A stretch of DNA of 64,000 bases from Flaccisagitta enflata (GCA_965153355.1 OZ231127.1:30256001-30320000); one strand, 5' to 3'. Positions 23,808-35,382 are shown, counted from the first letter of the stretch. The notes: generated by a model from the sequence alone, not told the origin. Numbers and translations are program-made.

Positions 23808-25040
23808 TAGGGCCCGAAGTAGTTAAGGTTTTTAGATTAACCAGTTAATAGTTGACTAACTACTTTTTTCGGCTAGTTAACTACTAAAGTAGTTAAAACC
23901 AGATTTTTGCGTTAACAAGCATATCATCATTGAAAAACCTCATAACTCTCAGCTTTAAGTCAGTTTATTAGACTTTTAGTGTTTTATGAACCATTCATGA
24001 TAGCAAAATGCAGAATGATCATGAAATTTGGTGAAATAGTAAAAAAGATTGTATCAAGAGCATATCAAACTCTAATCAAAGCAGCTCAAACATTAAGTCA
24101 ATCATTATCCAACACAGAGCAAATTGATCTCCCAAGACATGAGACATCTAGGTTTTTAAGAATGCAATGATTATTAAAACTACTGTCACTTTGGAAACAG
24201 GCAGTCAAGCTGCATTGAAAGCTCTATCTTTTTCAATGAAAGTAGGGAAACAAGTGGATGTTGTTTGTTGAGCTTTCAAGATATAGAGTATTTGCTTTTT
24301 TCATGTATATGGTCCCAAATCTGATGTTTTTTGCTTCAATAAACTTAGTATTTTACATGCAAAATTCACAGAAAATGAAATGATGAAACTGAAAAGTACA
24401 CTTATAAAATGGCTGGAAAGCTTTTACATCAAATCCATTTTAGTTTAAATGATTAATCCATATTCAATGAGACAAAATATTCTTAGACGATGAATGATAA
24501 TTGATGAGATAAAGCATCCTTTTTGTTATTGTTTATATATATATTTATCAATTTCTTAGGTTTATTTGTCTTTCTAATATGAATATCTTGGTATTTCCAA
24601 GTCTAGATGACACCTTGTGTATGCTTTCAAGAAACTTAGCATTGATAGTCTGAAGAAGAGATGTACTTTACTGAAAGGATGAAAAAGACAAAATGGATTG
24701 AAAAAGATAATTGAAAGTAGTAAAGATGCAGAAAAGAAAACAATCATTGACTCGGGTCTAATGACTTAGTTGAAGATAATTTGAGTTCCTGACCCACTCA
24801 TGCATGAATTGTTGTTTAGTACAAATGCACAAATGTAATTGCAGACATTACTTTGTTTGAAAATGCTGTCTTACAAATGTATCTTTATTAAATAGGAGTG
24901 TTTTAAAAGACTTATTTAACAAATACTCACTTCTTTCATTTTAACTATTTTAACTAGTTAATTTGGTCTAGTTAACTACAGCCTTTTTCAGAAAATTAAC
25001 TAGTTAACTAACTAGTTAAAGTTAACTACTTCGGGCCCTA
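23808..25040. mobile_element. hAT-type non-autonomous element, 1233 bp, with perfect 8-bp TSD (H)
   Basis: Termini TAGGGCCCGAAGTAGTTAA and its exact inverse TTAACTACTTCGGGCCCTA are flanked by the identical 8-mer AAGAAAAT (23800-23807 and 25041-25048), as expected of hAT transposition. Both subterminal regions are full of GTTAACTA/TAGTTAAC words in both orientations, likely transposase-binding repeats. The interior is AT-rich with no frame above about 63 codons, so it needs a transposase from elsewhere. Confidence 0.85.
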
Positions 25041-25218
25041 AAGAAAATTGATCATTTAAATGGAAGAAATAGACGCAGAAAGCATCATGGAGGGCCAAGA
25101 AGTTCTGCGAAAATACTCTACGGGTGCGTTTCTACTCAAAGCCAGAAACACGTTTTCCAGGTAGGTTTTACAATTCGCGATTTTCATCACCCTCATCCTG
25201 AAAAAATATTAGCCTCTT

Positions 25219-25300
25219 GCAGGGATTGAACTCACGCTCAAAACAATTAAGTCTGTTTGGCTAGAAGCTTGCGCCTTAACCACCTGCGCCACGTTGACAC
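25219..25300 (-). repeat. tRNA-like sequence, left arm of foldback element
   Basis: The minus strand reads TGGCGCAGGTGGTTAAGGCGC, a good RNA polymerase III box A, and later GAGTTCAATCCCTGC, a good box B, with a Leu/Ser-like long spacing. No convincing acceptor stem is visible. It is called a tRNA-derived SINE-like remnant, not a functional tRNA. Confidence 0.5.
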
Positions 25301-25428
25301 ACACTCAATTTTCTAAAATTATTTCTGGTATACTTAATTAATAGAGAGGCAATTGAATAAGATAACCATTACAGAACTGAACCCCCATAAATTGGTATAA
25401 AGTTGTAGAATAAGTCCACCTTGAGTGA

Positions 25429-25526
25429 TTGCCCTATTGGCGTGGTTGGTAAGGGCGTTGACTTCAAAATTACAGAAGCAGAAACCATAAGGGAACTTGG
25501 AGAGGGTTCGAATATACGTTAATCCA
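25429..25526 (+). repeat. tRNA-like sequence, right arm of foldback element
   Basis: Box A-like TGGCGTGGTTGGTAAGGGC and box B-like GAGGGTTCGAATATAC. It sits opposite and inverted to the one at 25219-25300, and is diverged from it. Same interpretation. Confidence 0.5.
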
Positions 25527-26009
25527 CAATTTTTTTCAGGGAGAGTGAAGTAAAATCGCGATTTGCAAAACCCACATTAGAAACGCGTTTGTGTCTTTGA
25601 GTAGAAACACACCCTACCTGTGCTATCTCAGTAATCTCACTGTCGAATTTCATGCCTCTCATTGCATTTTAGCTATAGCTAACTATTCCGATCGGGTGGG
25701 TGAATTCTCCCAGGATTATTCTCAGTGCGTCTGACATTACTTATATTCCTAATTCTGGAGGATGTTCGAGAGGGGCGAATTGAAGGGCGTTGTAGGATGA
25801 GATGTACTGAAAAAGCGTAGGGTACGTAAGAGGAAAGGGGAGAGTTGACGGAGAGTAGAATGGTGGGGAGGATGGGGGAGGTGAATGAACAGAGAAGAGT
25901 GAGTGAGGCAGAGGTAAAAGAAGAAGGAGTGGCAAAAGAGAGGCAAAAAAGACAAATATTTGCGGCAGATAAATAACGCCGCTTGGATGCGGAAAATGGA
26001 CGAATAAAG

Positions 26010-26010
<1 letters not shown>

Positions 26011-26090
<80 letters not shown>
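26011..26090. repeat. (GA)n microsatellite
   Basis: About 40 GA units. Confidence 0.95.
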
Positions 26091-26095
<5 letters not shown>

Positions 26096-26227
26096 TAACC
26101 CTACAGATACATCGATTGCAATTGGGGTGCTTAACCTACAAATTCTGAAGGGCTGAAACAAAACAAGAAAACGAAACTAGATACACATGCATGTCGGCAG
26201 GTGCACCAGTTCAAGGAAGGTCATAGA

Positions 26228-26607
26228 CAGGCCTGATTTTAGCAATTTGACTGAGCCAGCCGGGCTCGCTCTCCAGAATTTGACAGAGACCTACCAGAAA
26301 ACTATTAGCCCGGTAAAAGCGGTTTTGCCAAATTTTTAGATCATATCAGCCTAGATTGGTAATAATAGTTTCTGATAAGATGATATAATGATATTACAAT
26401 CTCTTTACAGATGATTAAGCAGGTGAAACAGTCGAGCAGCTCAAAACTTGATGATTTTTCAAATACTTTACTCAATCAGCTTGGGCGCTTAAAATCTATC
26501 TCAAAAGAGAGATAGCTTACCGGGTTCAGAGTTCTCAAAACATGAGAGCCCGAGAGCAAAACAGAGAGCATCGGGCTCTCGAGCTCGCTCTAAAACCAGG
26601 CCTGGAC
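26228..26607. mobile_element. hAT-like MITE, about 380 bp (J)
   Basis: Termini CAGGCCTGATTTTAGC and GCTCTAAAACCAGGCCTGG are inverted, with TCATAGA directly repeated at 26221-26227 and 26608-26614. The interior contains inverted GAGCC/GGGCTC-rich words. The superfamily call is by terminal resemblance only. Confidence 0.6.
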
Positions 26608-26705
26608 TCATAGAAGTATTTGCTTAAATGGTGTAAAAAGTACAAAATGAACGTGAGAAGTTTCGTAAATAAAGTTGCGCACATGAAGTACGACAAAATG
26701 CTGAA

Positions 26706-26915
26706 CAGGGTGTGCAGAAAAATTTGCACTGGTACTCTTGCTTACATAACATAAAAATCATCATTACAGATGGCCTATTGTAATGAAATTTGAATTGAAG
26801 TATCCCTGCGGTAACTATATACTATGATAAGATGTTTGTAAAACTGAGCCAAGTGGAAGCATGCTTTTTACATCTTGTATGCTTCAGCGTCTGTGCAAAA
26901 TTTTTGCACACCCTG
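26706..26915. mobile_element. hAT-like MITE, about 210 bp (K)
   Basis: Termini CAGGGTGTGCAGAAAAATTT and its inverse (TTTTTGCACACCCTG) are clear. The outer bases resemble the 39146 element (CAGGGTGTCAC). I do not see a matching target duplication. Confidence 0.6.
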
Positions 26916-26917
26916 TT

Positions 26918-27097
26918 AATGCGGCAAAATGTGGCAAAATGCGGGTGGGCAGGGGTCGTATTTGAAGTTACAAGAGTATTTGGGCGGGAGAAATGAGACC
27001 TTAGACCTTGAAAACATACACACGTAAAAAGAGGACCGACCGACCGACCAACCGACGGACAATGCGGGGTGTAAAGTTGCGTTGCACGCAACTAAAG
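26918..27097 (+). mobile_element. Family A element lacking its 5' tip
   Basis: GCGGGTGGGCAGGGGTCGTA, a GACC run and the hairpin AGTTGCG-TTGCA-CGCAACT (27075-27093) followed by AAAG. The GGCCGG tip is absent, and a MITE ends immediately upstream. Confidence 0.7.
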
Positions 27098-27476
27098 ACA
27101 AAAATCAACAAGAGAGCAAAAACTACTTCTACCTCGCTCATCAGATTCGTTGAGATCTGTTTAAAGTATATAAGCTTTACTGTGTTTCAGATCTCGATGA
27201 ATTTCGAATTTTTTTTTCATTTGCGAAACGCGACAAATCAGGTAATCACGCAGCAGATGACTTCTCAGAGAAAGAAAAAAAAGGGGAAAAAAAGAAGAAA
27301 AAAGAAGGAAAGTAAAAAACAAACAAAAACGATCAGAACTAATTTGAAAAAGAAAAGTTGTGAAAGTTTAATCAAGAGATGACTCAAGTCATCAACAAAA
27401 GTCGCCTCTCTTGATTAAGGCTTCGGATAACAACAAAAACTAAGGTGGAAGTTGCAACAAAAACTGAGGTGGAAAA

Positions 27477-27667
<191 letters not shown>

Positions 27668-27964
27668 TAGGAACGGAGAGATCAAGGTTTGAAAAGTGAC
27701 AGAAAAGTGAAGGTGAAAGTGTAGGTTGTTCATACCAGAGAAAAGATACTTGAAGACAGAAGTGGAGGAACAAACCAACAAGCAAATACAGTTGTTGTGG
27801 ACTGAGTTGAGTCGAGTCGTAGGTGAGGATTTTAATGAAGACGCAAAATGCAAAAGTAGGTTTTCTTGGACTATTTTCGTTCAAACAACATCGGCAGAGT
27901 GCAGTGGAGCCTAAGGTGCACAAACAATGAGAAGATTTGGGTTAAAATGTGAGGCTCAGCAGTG

Positions 27965-28080
27965 ATTTTAAGTCGCGTGCAAGCAAAGCTGTTCGTCCGC
28001 CCTTTTCTCCGCCAGTCTTTGGTTTCTGGTGTTTACGGGCAGTTGCGGTGCCGCTGTCCCTGTTCAAATACCCGAATGAT
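27965..28080 (-). mobile_element. Family A fragment (weak)
   Basis: TTTTAAGTCGCGTGC at one side resembles the 3' end. The remainder (GTTTACGGGCAGTTGCGG) is too diverged for a firm call. Confidence 0.3.
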
Positions 28081-28089
28081 CTTCCTCAA

Positions 28090-28930
28090 CACGGTGTACA
28101 TTGCCCCTACTTAGTCAAACGTTTTTTGGGGTTGTCATCTTAGTTCTTTCCAAACCATTCCCTGTGCAGTGGAACATATAATGTTTCGATCAAGGACTCA
28201 ATTAAAATTCAACATTAATTTGTCATCCTATTTTCACTCCCTTTTCCCCCTCGTTACATTTGCCTCTGAGAAGCATCCATACCACTCTGAAAGGGTATCA
28301 ACTGATGCCCCAGATCCATGAACATAGGATTTAAATCGTTGATAACGGACGTGTTGGTTGTCCCGGGATTCTCGAACAATGGGTTTTGTAAATTGAAATC
28401 AAGCCAAGATTGCTGATGAAGAAAGAAACAAGCCCTTTGTCAAAATTGTTCCCTTTGAAAATTGTTAAATTTCATAATAACAGTTCCTCGCTTTAATGGC
28501 CAAAAATATATAGTTTCATCAAGCCCGTCCCACTGTGTTTTTTTTTTATATAAATCTTATGCTGAAACAACTATGGTCCATGGGGTGGGGTCTTTGGTTG
28601 GGGTAAGTGGCAAAGATCATAAATCGGCCGACACCATCAAATTCAACATGGTAAAACTAACAAGAAAGGTCTCCTTAAAGCCATACATATCAAAAAATCA
28701 AATAGAACGATTGAAATGGAGAGCTAATAGAGTAAAACCATTGGGAGGAGGAAGGGGAGGTTGAAGAGGAAGCGGAGGAAGAAGAGTAAGAGAAGGGCTC
28801 TGAGAATCGAAGGTTTTCGACTTTGGTTGCCGTTGGTAACGTTGTCATGCAGCAGAGGAAAAACTCGGCTTTTTTACATGAAAATCGCCGAATTGACTTT
28901 TCCGCCTTTTCCTCAAAAACAAATCAAAAC
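28090..28930. other. Gene-free interval
   Basis: Unique-looking sequence. A plus-strand frame at 28462-28764 encodes 100 residues without recognisable motifs in AT-rich DNA, and I do not call it a gene. Confidence 0.35.
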
Positions 28931-28933
28931 AAG

Positions 28934-29074
28934 TTTTTAGGTGCGACAAAGCAAAGCTGGCTGTGTCCGTTGGTCGGTCGGTCGGTCGGTTGGTTGGTTG
29001 GTTGGTTGGTTGGTTAGTAACGCGTTCGTTCGACGATCCACATGTCGCACCTTATTGGCCTACTTGGCCTTGTT
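28934..29074 (-). mobile_element. Family A element, GGTGCGAC subfamily
   Basis: The plus strand starts TTTTTAGGTGCGACAAAG and ends TGTCGCACCTTATTGGCC, TACTTGGCCTTGTT. The long-range pair GGTGCGACA / TGTCGCACC is intact although the local 3' hairpin is degraded. The interior is a GGTC then GGTT run (28971-29014). Confidence 0.72.
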
Positions 29075-29338
29075 TTTTCTCGTTTTCATGAATTTATTCT
29101 CTCTCTTTTTTTAAAAGGGATAACGGAAAAAAATCAATGTTTTGAAATTACTACAGCACGAAGACAGAAGTTGTGTTTTCCCCACAAAGCCGATATGACT
29201 TTTTTGGGCGATTCTGGACGTATCTATCGCCTATTTGCATTTTCACGTATTCTCTACACGAGCGTGGACAGAAATGCAATACGACACATCAACATACAGT
29301 TACGCGTGCGCGCAACGTAAACATCCCTCTTTGAAATT

Positions 29339-29495
29339 AACAAGGCCGGATACACGACTGATAAGTAGTCCCATGCGGGAGGGTACGGGCAGTAATGCGG
29401 GTGGGCCAGGTCGTTCAGACTTTCGCCTTCCCGACGTTCCTACTAAGGCCAAGGGACACACCGTCTTATAGAGTCGCTTGGCAAGCGACTAAAAA
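29339..29495 (+). mobile_element. Family A element, AGTCGCTTG hairpin type
   Basis: Tip AACAAGGCCGGATACACGAC, a GGTACGGGCAGTAATGCGG block, and hairpin AGTCGCTTG-G-CAAGCGACT (29472-29490) followed by AAAAA. It has no tetranucleotide run. Confidence 0.72.
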
Positions 29496-29890
29496 GCAAC
29501 GTTGACTGTTTTGACTCAAGCTTTGATCCATATCCAGTGGTCAATTGCCAGTTCACCAGTCGAGACATCTGATTGTTAAGTTGTTAACACTGCACTCAGT
29601 GCTAACTTAACACGATGTCCAGAATTATGGAACTGAAAAGCAGAAAAAGAGAAACTGATTTAAAAAGGGTCCAACGCACGACATGTCTAAAAAAAGTGAT
29701 CAATACTTCAGAACATGAACAATCATAATCGATGAATATGCCAATCAATAGACGGGATTCTCGTAATGCCTTTAAGAACCCAAAGTTTTACCATGGAGTT
29801 GGGCATAGGCAGTGATGCGAATGTACCGAACGACCAACGGACCAACCTAGTGTGTACAGCCTCGATTCTAGATTCTTTCATTTGAAAGTA

Positions 29891-30086
29891 TGGCCAGATA
29901 CACGGCCAAGGTTGTCAGGTCAGGTTGTCAGGGGTAGTATGTTGGTGGGTAGGGCTGTAATGTGGCTGGGCAGGGGCCATAATGCACAGAAATCAGTATT
30001 TCAGGCTATTTCGCGTCATCCAAATTTTCGCATTACCAATCAACGGACACAGTCTCGTATAGAATCGCTTGGCCAGCGACTAAAAA
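29891..30086 (+). mobile_element. Family A element, AGTCGCTTG hairpin type
   Basis: Tip TGGCCAGATACACGGCCAAG, then CTGGGCAGGGGCCATAATG, and hairpin AATCGCTTGGCCAGCGACT (30063-30081) followed by AAAAA. It is the closest relative of the 29339 copy. Confidence 0.68.
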
Positions 30087-30089
30087 GCT

Positions 30090-30625
30090 TAGAATTGGGA
30101 GCGAATGTTTTTTTCTTTCCCACCTCAATTGGTCATGAAAGGAGCGTCCTTGATAACTGTTGATACTCTCGTAAAAAACGAAATTTATTAGTCTCATGTT
30201 TTAATTAGTTTCTTTTTCCCGAAATCATACAGAGAGCATGTCGAATGCTATCATTACTAGGCAAAATAGGCGGTTGTATGCTTAAAAAGAGAATTGATTT
30301 TGGAATACTAAAGCATCATGAGAACTCAACAGAAATGTACTTTTTACGTAACTGCCCTAGCTATCCATAGACTTTGATTAGTTTGTTTTAAGAGGTTGTT
30401 TCATCGGCTAACATTCGTATTCTTTGCCTCTTACTCCTTTTGGTTTGACAATTGTGATAAAGTTGTCGAAGAAAGGGGACTTAACTGCTTCGCCGGTCTT
30501 ACAACACAATAAAAACAACGCAATAAAAGGACAAAATATCTTCATTGTCAAACGGAACAAAGCAAAAGAGTTGTTTATTCACTCTGCCATTCGGTCTTTC
30601 ATCTCAATTGGGTTTGTGAATTTGA
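30090..30625. other. Gene-free interval
   Basis: No repeat or coding feature that I can support. Confidence 0.35.
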
Positions 30626-30627
30626 CC

Positions 30628-30730
30628 CGGGATAGCAATATCGTCGCAGACGGGTGGGCAGGGGCCTACAACTTTCCTCACACACGCACACATACGCTCA
30701 AACACCAACTCACGAACTATAAAGTTGTAA
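30628..30730 (+). mobile_element. Family A fragment
   Basis: GGGATAGCAATATCGTCGCA and GACGGGTGGGCAGGGGCC match the 5' part of the 14026/46620 subfamily. The 3' hairpin is absent. Confidence 0.55.
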
Positions 30731-31157
30731 GTCCAGGAATAAGAATTGAAAACAGGAATAAATATTGATTCCGTGAACGGGGGTAGAGTAGACAGTCAGC
30801 AGAGAAGGGGGGCTTCAAATGGGGAAGGCAACTCAAAGGGGGAAAAAAGAAAGAAAAAGAAAAAGAAAATTTAAAGAAAATTTAAAGAAAATAATACCTT
30901 TGGAAATCAAAAGTTAATCAATTTTTACCCTCCTAACTTAGGGGCCCTGTGTCAATGAGCTGTCAGTAGGTTATGAAAGGTTTGTGAGACAATAGCTGTT
31001 TAAGAGTTATTTCAAGGCACATTTAAAGGTCGAGAGAAGCACTAAGTTTACGTCTTTGAAAAAAAAAAACCAAAGTAAAGAGATTCTTTTTGGCGATGAT
31101 TAAAGAGTCTGAACTTTGGCATCGATTCCCTGACGCAGTATGACCTCCTCTTCCTCC

Positions 31158-31204
31158 TCTTCCTTTTTGGGAAGCGAGGGACCGATGACCTACGCGTTCA
31201 CACA
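31158..31204 (+). mobile_element. Family B left-end fragment
   Basis: TTTTTGGGAAGCGAGGGACCGA resembles the family B arm at 12733. It is interrupted immediately by a family A insertion. Confidence 0.35.
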
Positions 31205-31205
31205 G

Positions 31206-31375
31206 AACAAGGCCGGATACACGGCCAATACCAGTCGCGGACGGGTGGGCAGGGGCGGAAACGCTAGTTTTTCCACTTTTCGACTCGTGCTCACCAACGG
31301 ACCAACGGACCGACCAACAGACAGACGGACGGACTGACAAAGCCTATTATAGAGTCGCTCGTCTGCGACTAAAAA
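31206..31375 (+). mobile_element. Family A element, full copy
   Basis: Tip AACAAGGCCGGATACACGGC, AGTCGCGGACGGGTGGGCAG, TTTTTCCACTTTTCGACTCG, a GACC/CAGA run, and hairpin AGTCGC-TCGTCT-GCGACT (31353-31370) followed by AAAAA. Confidence 0.8.
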
Positions 31376-31410
31376 CCAGGCCTAGTTATGAACGTTTTAG
31401 ATAAATGAAC

Positions 31411-31485
31411 GTTTTGAATGAATGAATGAATTAATGAATGTAATAGTGCATGAATGAATGAATGAATAAATAATTGAATAAATGA
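31411..31485. repeat. (AATG)n microsatellite
   Basis: Tandem GAAT/AATG units with AATA variants. Confidence 0.85.
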
Positions 31486-31639
31486 AAAAGAAAGCGTGAT
31501 GGCTTTGTCTCAAATTCTTTTTGAAAATGTTCGGATGATGCTGCGATAGATCATATAATCATTGAATCAACACATAACCCTATTACTGTTGTGACAACAT
31601 TGCTTTATAAAACAAACAAGAATGATAGTCGCAAAAGTG

Positions 31640-32150
31640 TCAGATGGTCAACGGTACCCGTTGCTCCTGAGTTAGTGTATGTTAAATTTGGAGTTGAGAG
31701 GGGCAGCGGCCCCAAAGGCGCCAATGACCTGTGCTGCATGCTGGACTAGGATTTTAGTATTTAGACTCAAGGCTTGGATTTAGCTATGAGGTCGGGATTT
31801 AAGCCATGAGGCCGGGAATTGAGCCACAAGGCTGGGATCGGAGCCTTGCACCTTGAGGCTTGGGTTTGAGCTTTGGGCCTGGAATTGGAGCCTCAAGTCT
31901 TGGATTGAAGCCATGGGGCTGGGATTAGAGCCTTGCGGCTGGGATTGGAGCCTTGAGGCTGTAATTGGGGCCTCAAGGCTAGAATTTGGGCTTCGAAGCC
32001 AAGGAGGCAAAGCATAGTTGTGAAAGCATAGGTGTGAAAGCATAGGTGTGAAAGCATAGGTAAATTTTACCTGAAAGCATAGGTGTGAAAGCATAGGTAT
32101 GAAAGCATAGGTATGAAAGCATAGGTCAAGAATGAGAGTCTTATGAACTC
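31640..32150 (-). mobile_element. Family B element, partial, two minisatellite cores
   Basis: The tip (31640-31735) has TGGTCAACGGTACCCG and GGGGCAGCGGCCCCAAAGG. The core is first GAGGCTGGGATTGGAGCCTT-type (31745-32005), then GAAAGCATAGGTGT units of about 14-15 bp (32013-32130). The far end is not recognisable. Confidence 0.55.
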
Positions 32151-32699
32151 TCACTGATGCTCAATACCTGCCCTTCATCTAAGTATTCTTAATGCCTGTC
32201 CCGTTACAGTTTCGTTTGGGACTAAGTCAAAATTAGCCATAATCCTCCGCCACCTCAGCCTTACCATCCAAATCACCGCATCCACCCTTAAAAGAGGAGA
32301 AAAAAGAAAGAAGAGCCAGTAAATCATCTTAGTCTTTAACAGACCCATACCGGAGCCAGGTTAAAGATGTGTTACAAGAGGAAATTTATATCATGCTAAG
32401 CTGTACCAGTTGTCTTGCTTCAGCACCAGTTGCTATGGTTGTCCTTGAATCCAGAAAGACCTAAAAAAGAGTAAGACGGTTAATTTTTGAAGGAAGAAAT
32501 TCGTGTTTCAAACCACTTTTTGCATAATTAGTTGAACTAAGAAAGAACTACAAACACTTTTCTTGGGCAAATTGTCTCTAGGGACACTTGGTGTGTACAT
32601 CTCTGTCATAAGCTGACCTCATAGGTACCTTTAAATATGCAAATTACTTGAAATAAGGCAAGAAAATCAAGGTTTTTGTGAAATTTTGCTTACAAATCT

Positions 32700-32865
32700 T
32701 TTTCTTTTTCTGTGGTTGAAATTCTAAGACTCTTAAATGCAGCAAAATTTTGCATTTTCAAAAACATAGTTCTCTTTGTAATTGAATTTGGAAGAGAACT
32801 ATGTTTTCTATTTTTTCATTTTTTCATTTTCTATGCAAATTTAGAATTTCAACCACCCCCTGTCA
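32700..32865. repeat. Foldback sequence, about 160 bp
   Basis: GTGGTTGAAATTCTAA (about 32712) pairs with TTAGAATTTCAACCAC (about 32843). An inner pair is ACATAGTTCTC / GAGAACTATGT. It is probably the centre of another palindromic element whose outer ends I cannot define. Confidence 0.5.
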
Positions 32866-33301
32866 GTTAACAAAAATGAAATTTTCAGAAATTTGCATTA
32901 ACTTTCCTTTATCAATCTTGGCCATATCAAGTTGATTTTTTTATTAGAATGTAAATCATGCAAAATATTATTAAGATCAACCTTTTTCACAGACTTTTTT
33001 GATACAATTATTCAGTTTTACTTAGATTCATATTTATATTTTGACCCTCGATGAAACAAGAAATGTTGGCTTAGGAGGCTCACCGTCGTAACATCATGTT
33101 TTTGAATTAGAGTTTTTTGGAAATTTTTACAAAAGATCAGTCTAACCACAAGTTTTGATAGCGAGTCCTTATTCATTTTATAGAAATCAGACATCTACAT
33201 GAGCTACGCTAACGCTATACGAAAAAAAAAGCAATTAAACAAACAATCAAAACAAACAAACAATCAAACAAACAAAAAAGCAAGGTCGAGGGATAAAACG
33301 A

Positions 33302-33528
33302 AACAAGGCCGGATACACGGCTACCTCAGTCGCGTGCGGGTGGGCAGGGGCTGTAATTGAGGCCACTTGATCATTTGGGCAGGAGCAGTGAGGCCAAAGA
33401 CTGCAAAAAAAAAAAGTAAAGTGTGACGGACGGATGGACGGACGGACGGACGGACTGACTGACGGACGGACGGACGGACCAACGGACCGGCAAAGCGGGG
33501 TGTAGAGTCGCATAGCACGCGACTAAAA
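33302..33528 (+). mobile_element. Family A element, full copy
   Basis: Tip AACAAGGCCGGATACACGGC, AGTCGCGTGCGGGTGGGCAG, an ACGG run (33424-33490), and the hairpin AGTCGC-ATAGCAC-GCGACT (33506-33524) followed by AAAA. The 5' AGTCGCGTGC exactly inverts GCACGCGACT, although the local left arm reads AGTCGCATA. Confidence 0.8.
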
Positions 33529-33638
33529 GTTTGTTCTCGTTTTCTTTTTAGTGACTCGGATATCCCAAAAGTTCTTTTGCCGGGGGAACATAAACAAGTC
33601 CTAGAAAGGGGGGAAAGATGATTTGGATTCAATAGAAA

Positions 33639-33760
33639 AACAAGGCCAAGTAGGTAATAACGTGGGCCCAGTGGCTGATTAGGCTTAACAAACAGACCAA
33701 CGGAAGGTCCAACCGAATGACAAACACCATCTCGCGTCGACATACTTCACGGCACGTAAA
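33639..33760 (+). mobile_element. Family A 5' fragment, GGCCAAGTAGG tip type
   Basis: AACAAGGCCAAGTAGGTAATAA matches the tip of the 20779 and 28934 copies. A weak CAACGGAAGG run follows, and no 3' hairpin is visible. Confidence 0.5.
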
Positions 33761-33869
33761 AAGAAAGATGAAAGAGGGGGGAAAATGGCAAGTATTGAAA
33801 TTAGTACTGAGGAACATATGTATGGTATATGGGGTCTTGTAGAATCGAGTGTGGAAAAAATAGAGAACT

Positions 33870-33978
33870 AGTCATCGAAGGATCGCACATGGTCAGCGGT
33901 ACCCAATACATGCTTGGAGTGATTAACTGAAAAAGTGGAGTGAGAGCAGAGCAGCGGTCCCAAAGGGCCAATCAAGGG
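33870..33978 (-). mobile_element. Family B tip fragment
   Basis: CATCGAAGGATCGCACATGG, TCAGCGGTACCC, AAGTGGAGTGAGAGCA and GCAGCGGTCCCAAAGG. It matches the tip of the 13254 and 19393 copies, with no core. Confidence 0.6.
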
Positions 33979-33979
33979 G

Positions 33980-34548
33980 GAAAATCTTACCTGATTCGAC
34001 CTTTTTTCTCCATTTGGCGATGTAAACAAACCTGATCGCGTCGTAGGCCCGTTTTTGGTTATACCGTGATCGGTAAGATCATAGCGCCAAACTTTTCCTA
34101 GTATCTATCTCTTCTCTCCGATGTAACAAGCTAACTGATGTTTGGCGTATCTGCGGCCGAATTTACTATACATCGCTGACTAGCTAACTTATTGCAAATG
34201 TAAGTTGTATCTGTGCTAACTCAGGTTTTGCTCGACTTTGAAAAAGGCAAAGGAAAACCATCAGATTGACTATATGCAAATGAGGCTAATGTTACTCATT
34301 TCCAAGATTTGATGTTCTTTTTGCGTGGAACCAAACTGTAAACAACTCTTATCAACTTGTGTACCAAAATGTAATTGATACAAATAACAAGCACGAATTT
34401 TCATGCACCAGGTCATTCAAAGTAACATAATGATGATCGTTCTTCAAAAAACGATCTAATATGATTCAAAACTAGATACTAAGTAAAATAAAATTTTCTA
34501 TTTAAACTATTGAAAATTACCTATAAACTATCTAAAAACCTGATGAGT
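33980..34548. other. Gene-free interval
   Basis: Unique sequence without supported features. Confidence 0.35.
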
Positions 34549-34550
34549 GA

Positions 34551-34666
34551 AACAAGGCCGAATACACGGCACCCCAGTCGCGGCAGGGGCAGTAATGCAG
34601 TTCAAAAAAGTGATATGAGGAGCGACCAATATGACAAGGTGTGGACGCGTGACCGTGACTAAAATG
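34551..34666 (+). mobile_element. Family A element, decayed
   Basis: Tip AACAAGGCCGAATACACGGC, AGTCGCGGCAGGGGCAGTAA and a decayed 3' end GACGCGTGACCGTGACTAAA. It lacks the tetranucleotide run. Confidence 0.62.
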
Positions 34667-34924
34667 ACTATTCGATAGATAACTAGTCCAAATTCTCCTA
34701 TTCGTAGACGACTTCCTCCTCGACTTCTTCTTAATGGTTCTCTGCAACAGACTAAAATTCCGAGAAAGCCTGAATCGCTTGCTGCAAAAGTTCGCTTCTT
34801 GTTGTCGGTTGTTGTCGTCAGCTTCTGTCAAAGCATCGTCGTACCGGAGATTTGTCAGTAAACGCTCGGCACTTCTCATCCTGGTCCCTGTTACATGGAC
34901 ATTCTTTTTTCTCATTGTAGAACA

Positions 34925-35034
34925 AATAAGGCCAGATACATGCACAACCGACATGGATGGTTGGGCAGGGGCAAAAATGTAAAAAACGCTTGCACTTCAG
35001 AAATGTTAGAGGAACTGAAAGACGGACGGACAAA

Positions 35035-35036
<2 letters not shown>
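34925..35036 (+). mobile_element. Family A element, 3' end replaced by microsatellite
   Basis: Tip AATAAGGCCAGATACATGCA and TTGGGCAGGGGCAAAAATG, then a short GACGGACGG run that passes directly into (TG)n. The hairpin is lost. Confidence 0.6.
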
Positions 35037-35193
<157 letters not shown>

Positions 35194-35283
35194 GCACAGA
35201 TAGACAGACAGACCGACAGACAGACCGACAGACAAACAGAGAGACACTTCCATTGAGCTTTGCCATCTTTTCTAAAACACACA

Positions 35284-35298
35284 CATACATACATACAT

Positions 35299-35382
<84 letters not shown>

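Larger units (their letters stand above)
25122..25614. mobile_element. Foldback element, 493 bp, with 3-bp TSD and inverted tRNA-like arms (I)
   Basis: Termini GGGTGCGTTTCTACTCAAAG and CTTTGAGTAGAAACACACCC are flanked by TAC on both sides (25119-25121, 25615-25617). GGG-starting ends with 3-bp duplications resemble PIF/Harbinger MITEs, though TAC is not the usual TWA. Complementarity continues through ATTCGCGATTTT / AAAATCGCGATTT. Each arm carries a tRNA-like sequence (separate entries). Confidence 0.72.

Noticed and set aside
25219-25526. Functional tRNA genes
   Set aside because: Box A and box B motifs are present, but I cannot form a convincing acceptor stem and the pair lies in a foldback element.
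28462-28764. 100-codon frame as a small gene
   Set aside because: AT-rich, no start context, no motif, and the C-terminal GGGRGG comes from a purine-rich patch.
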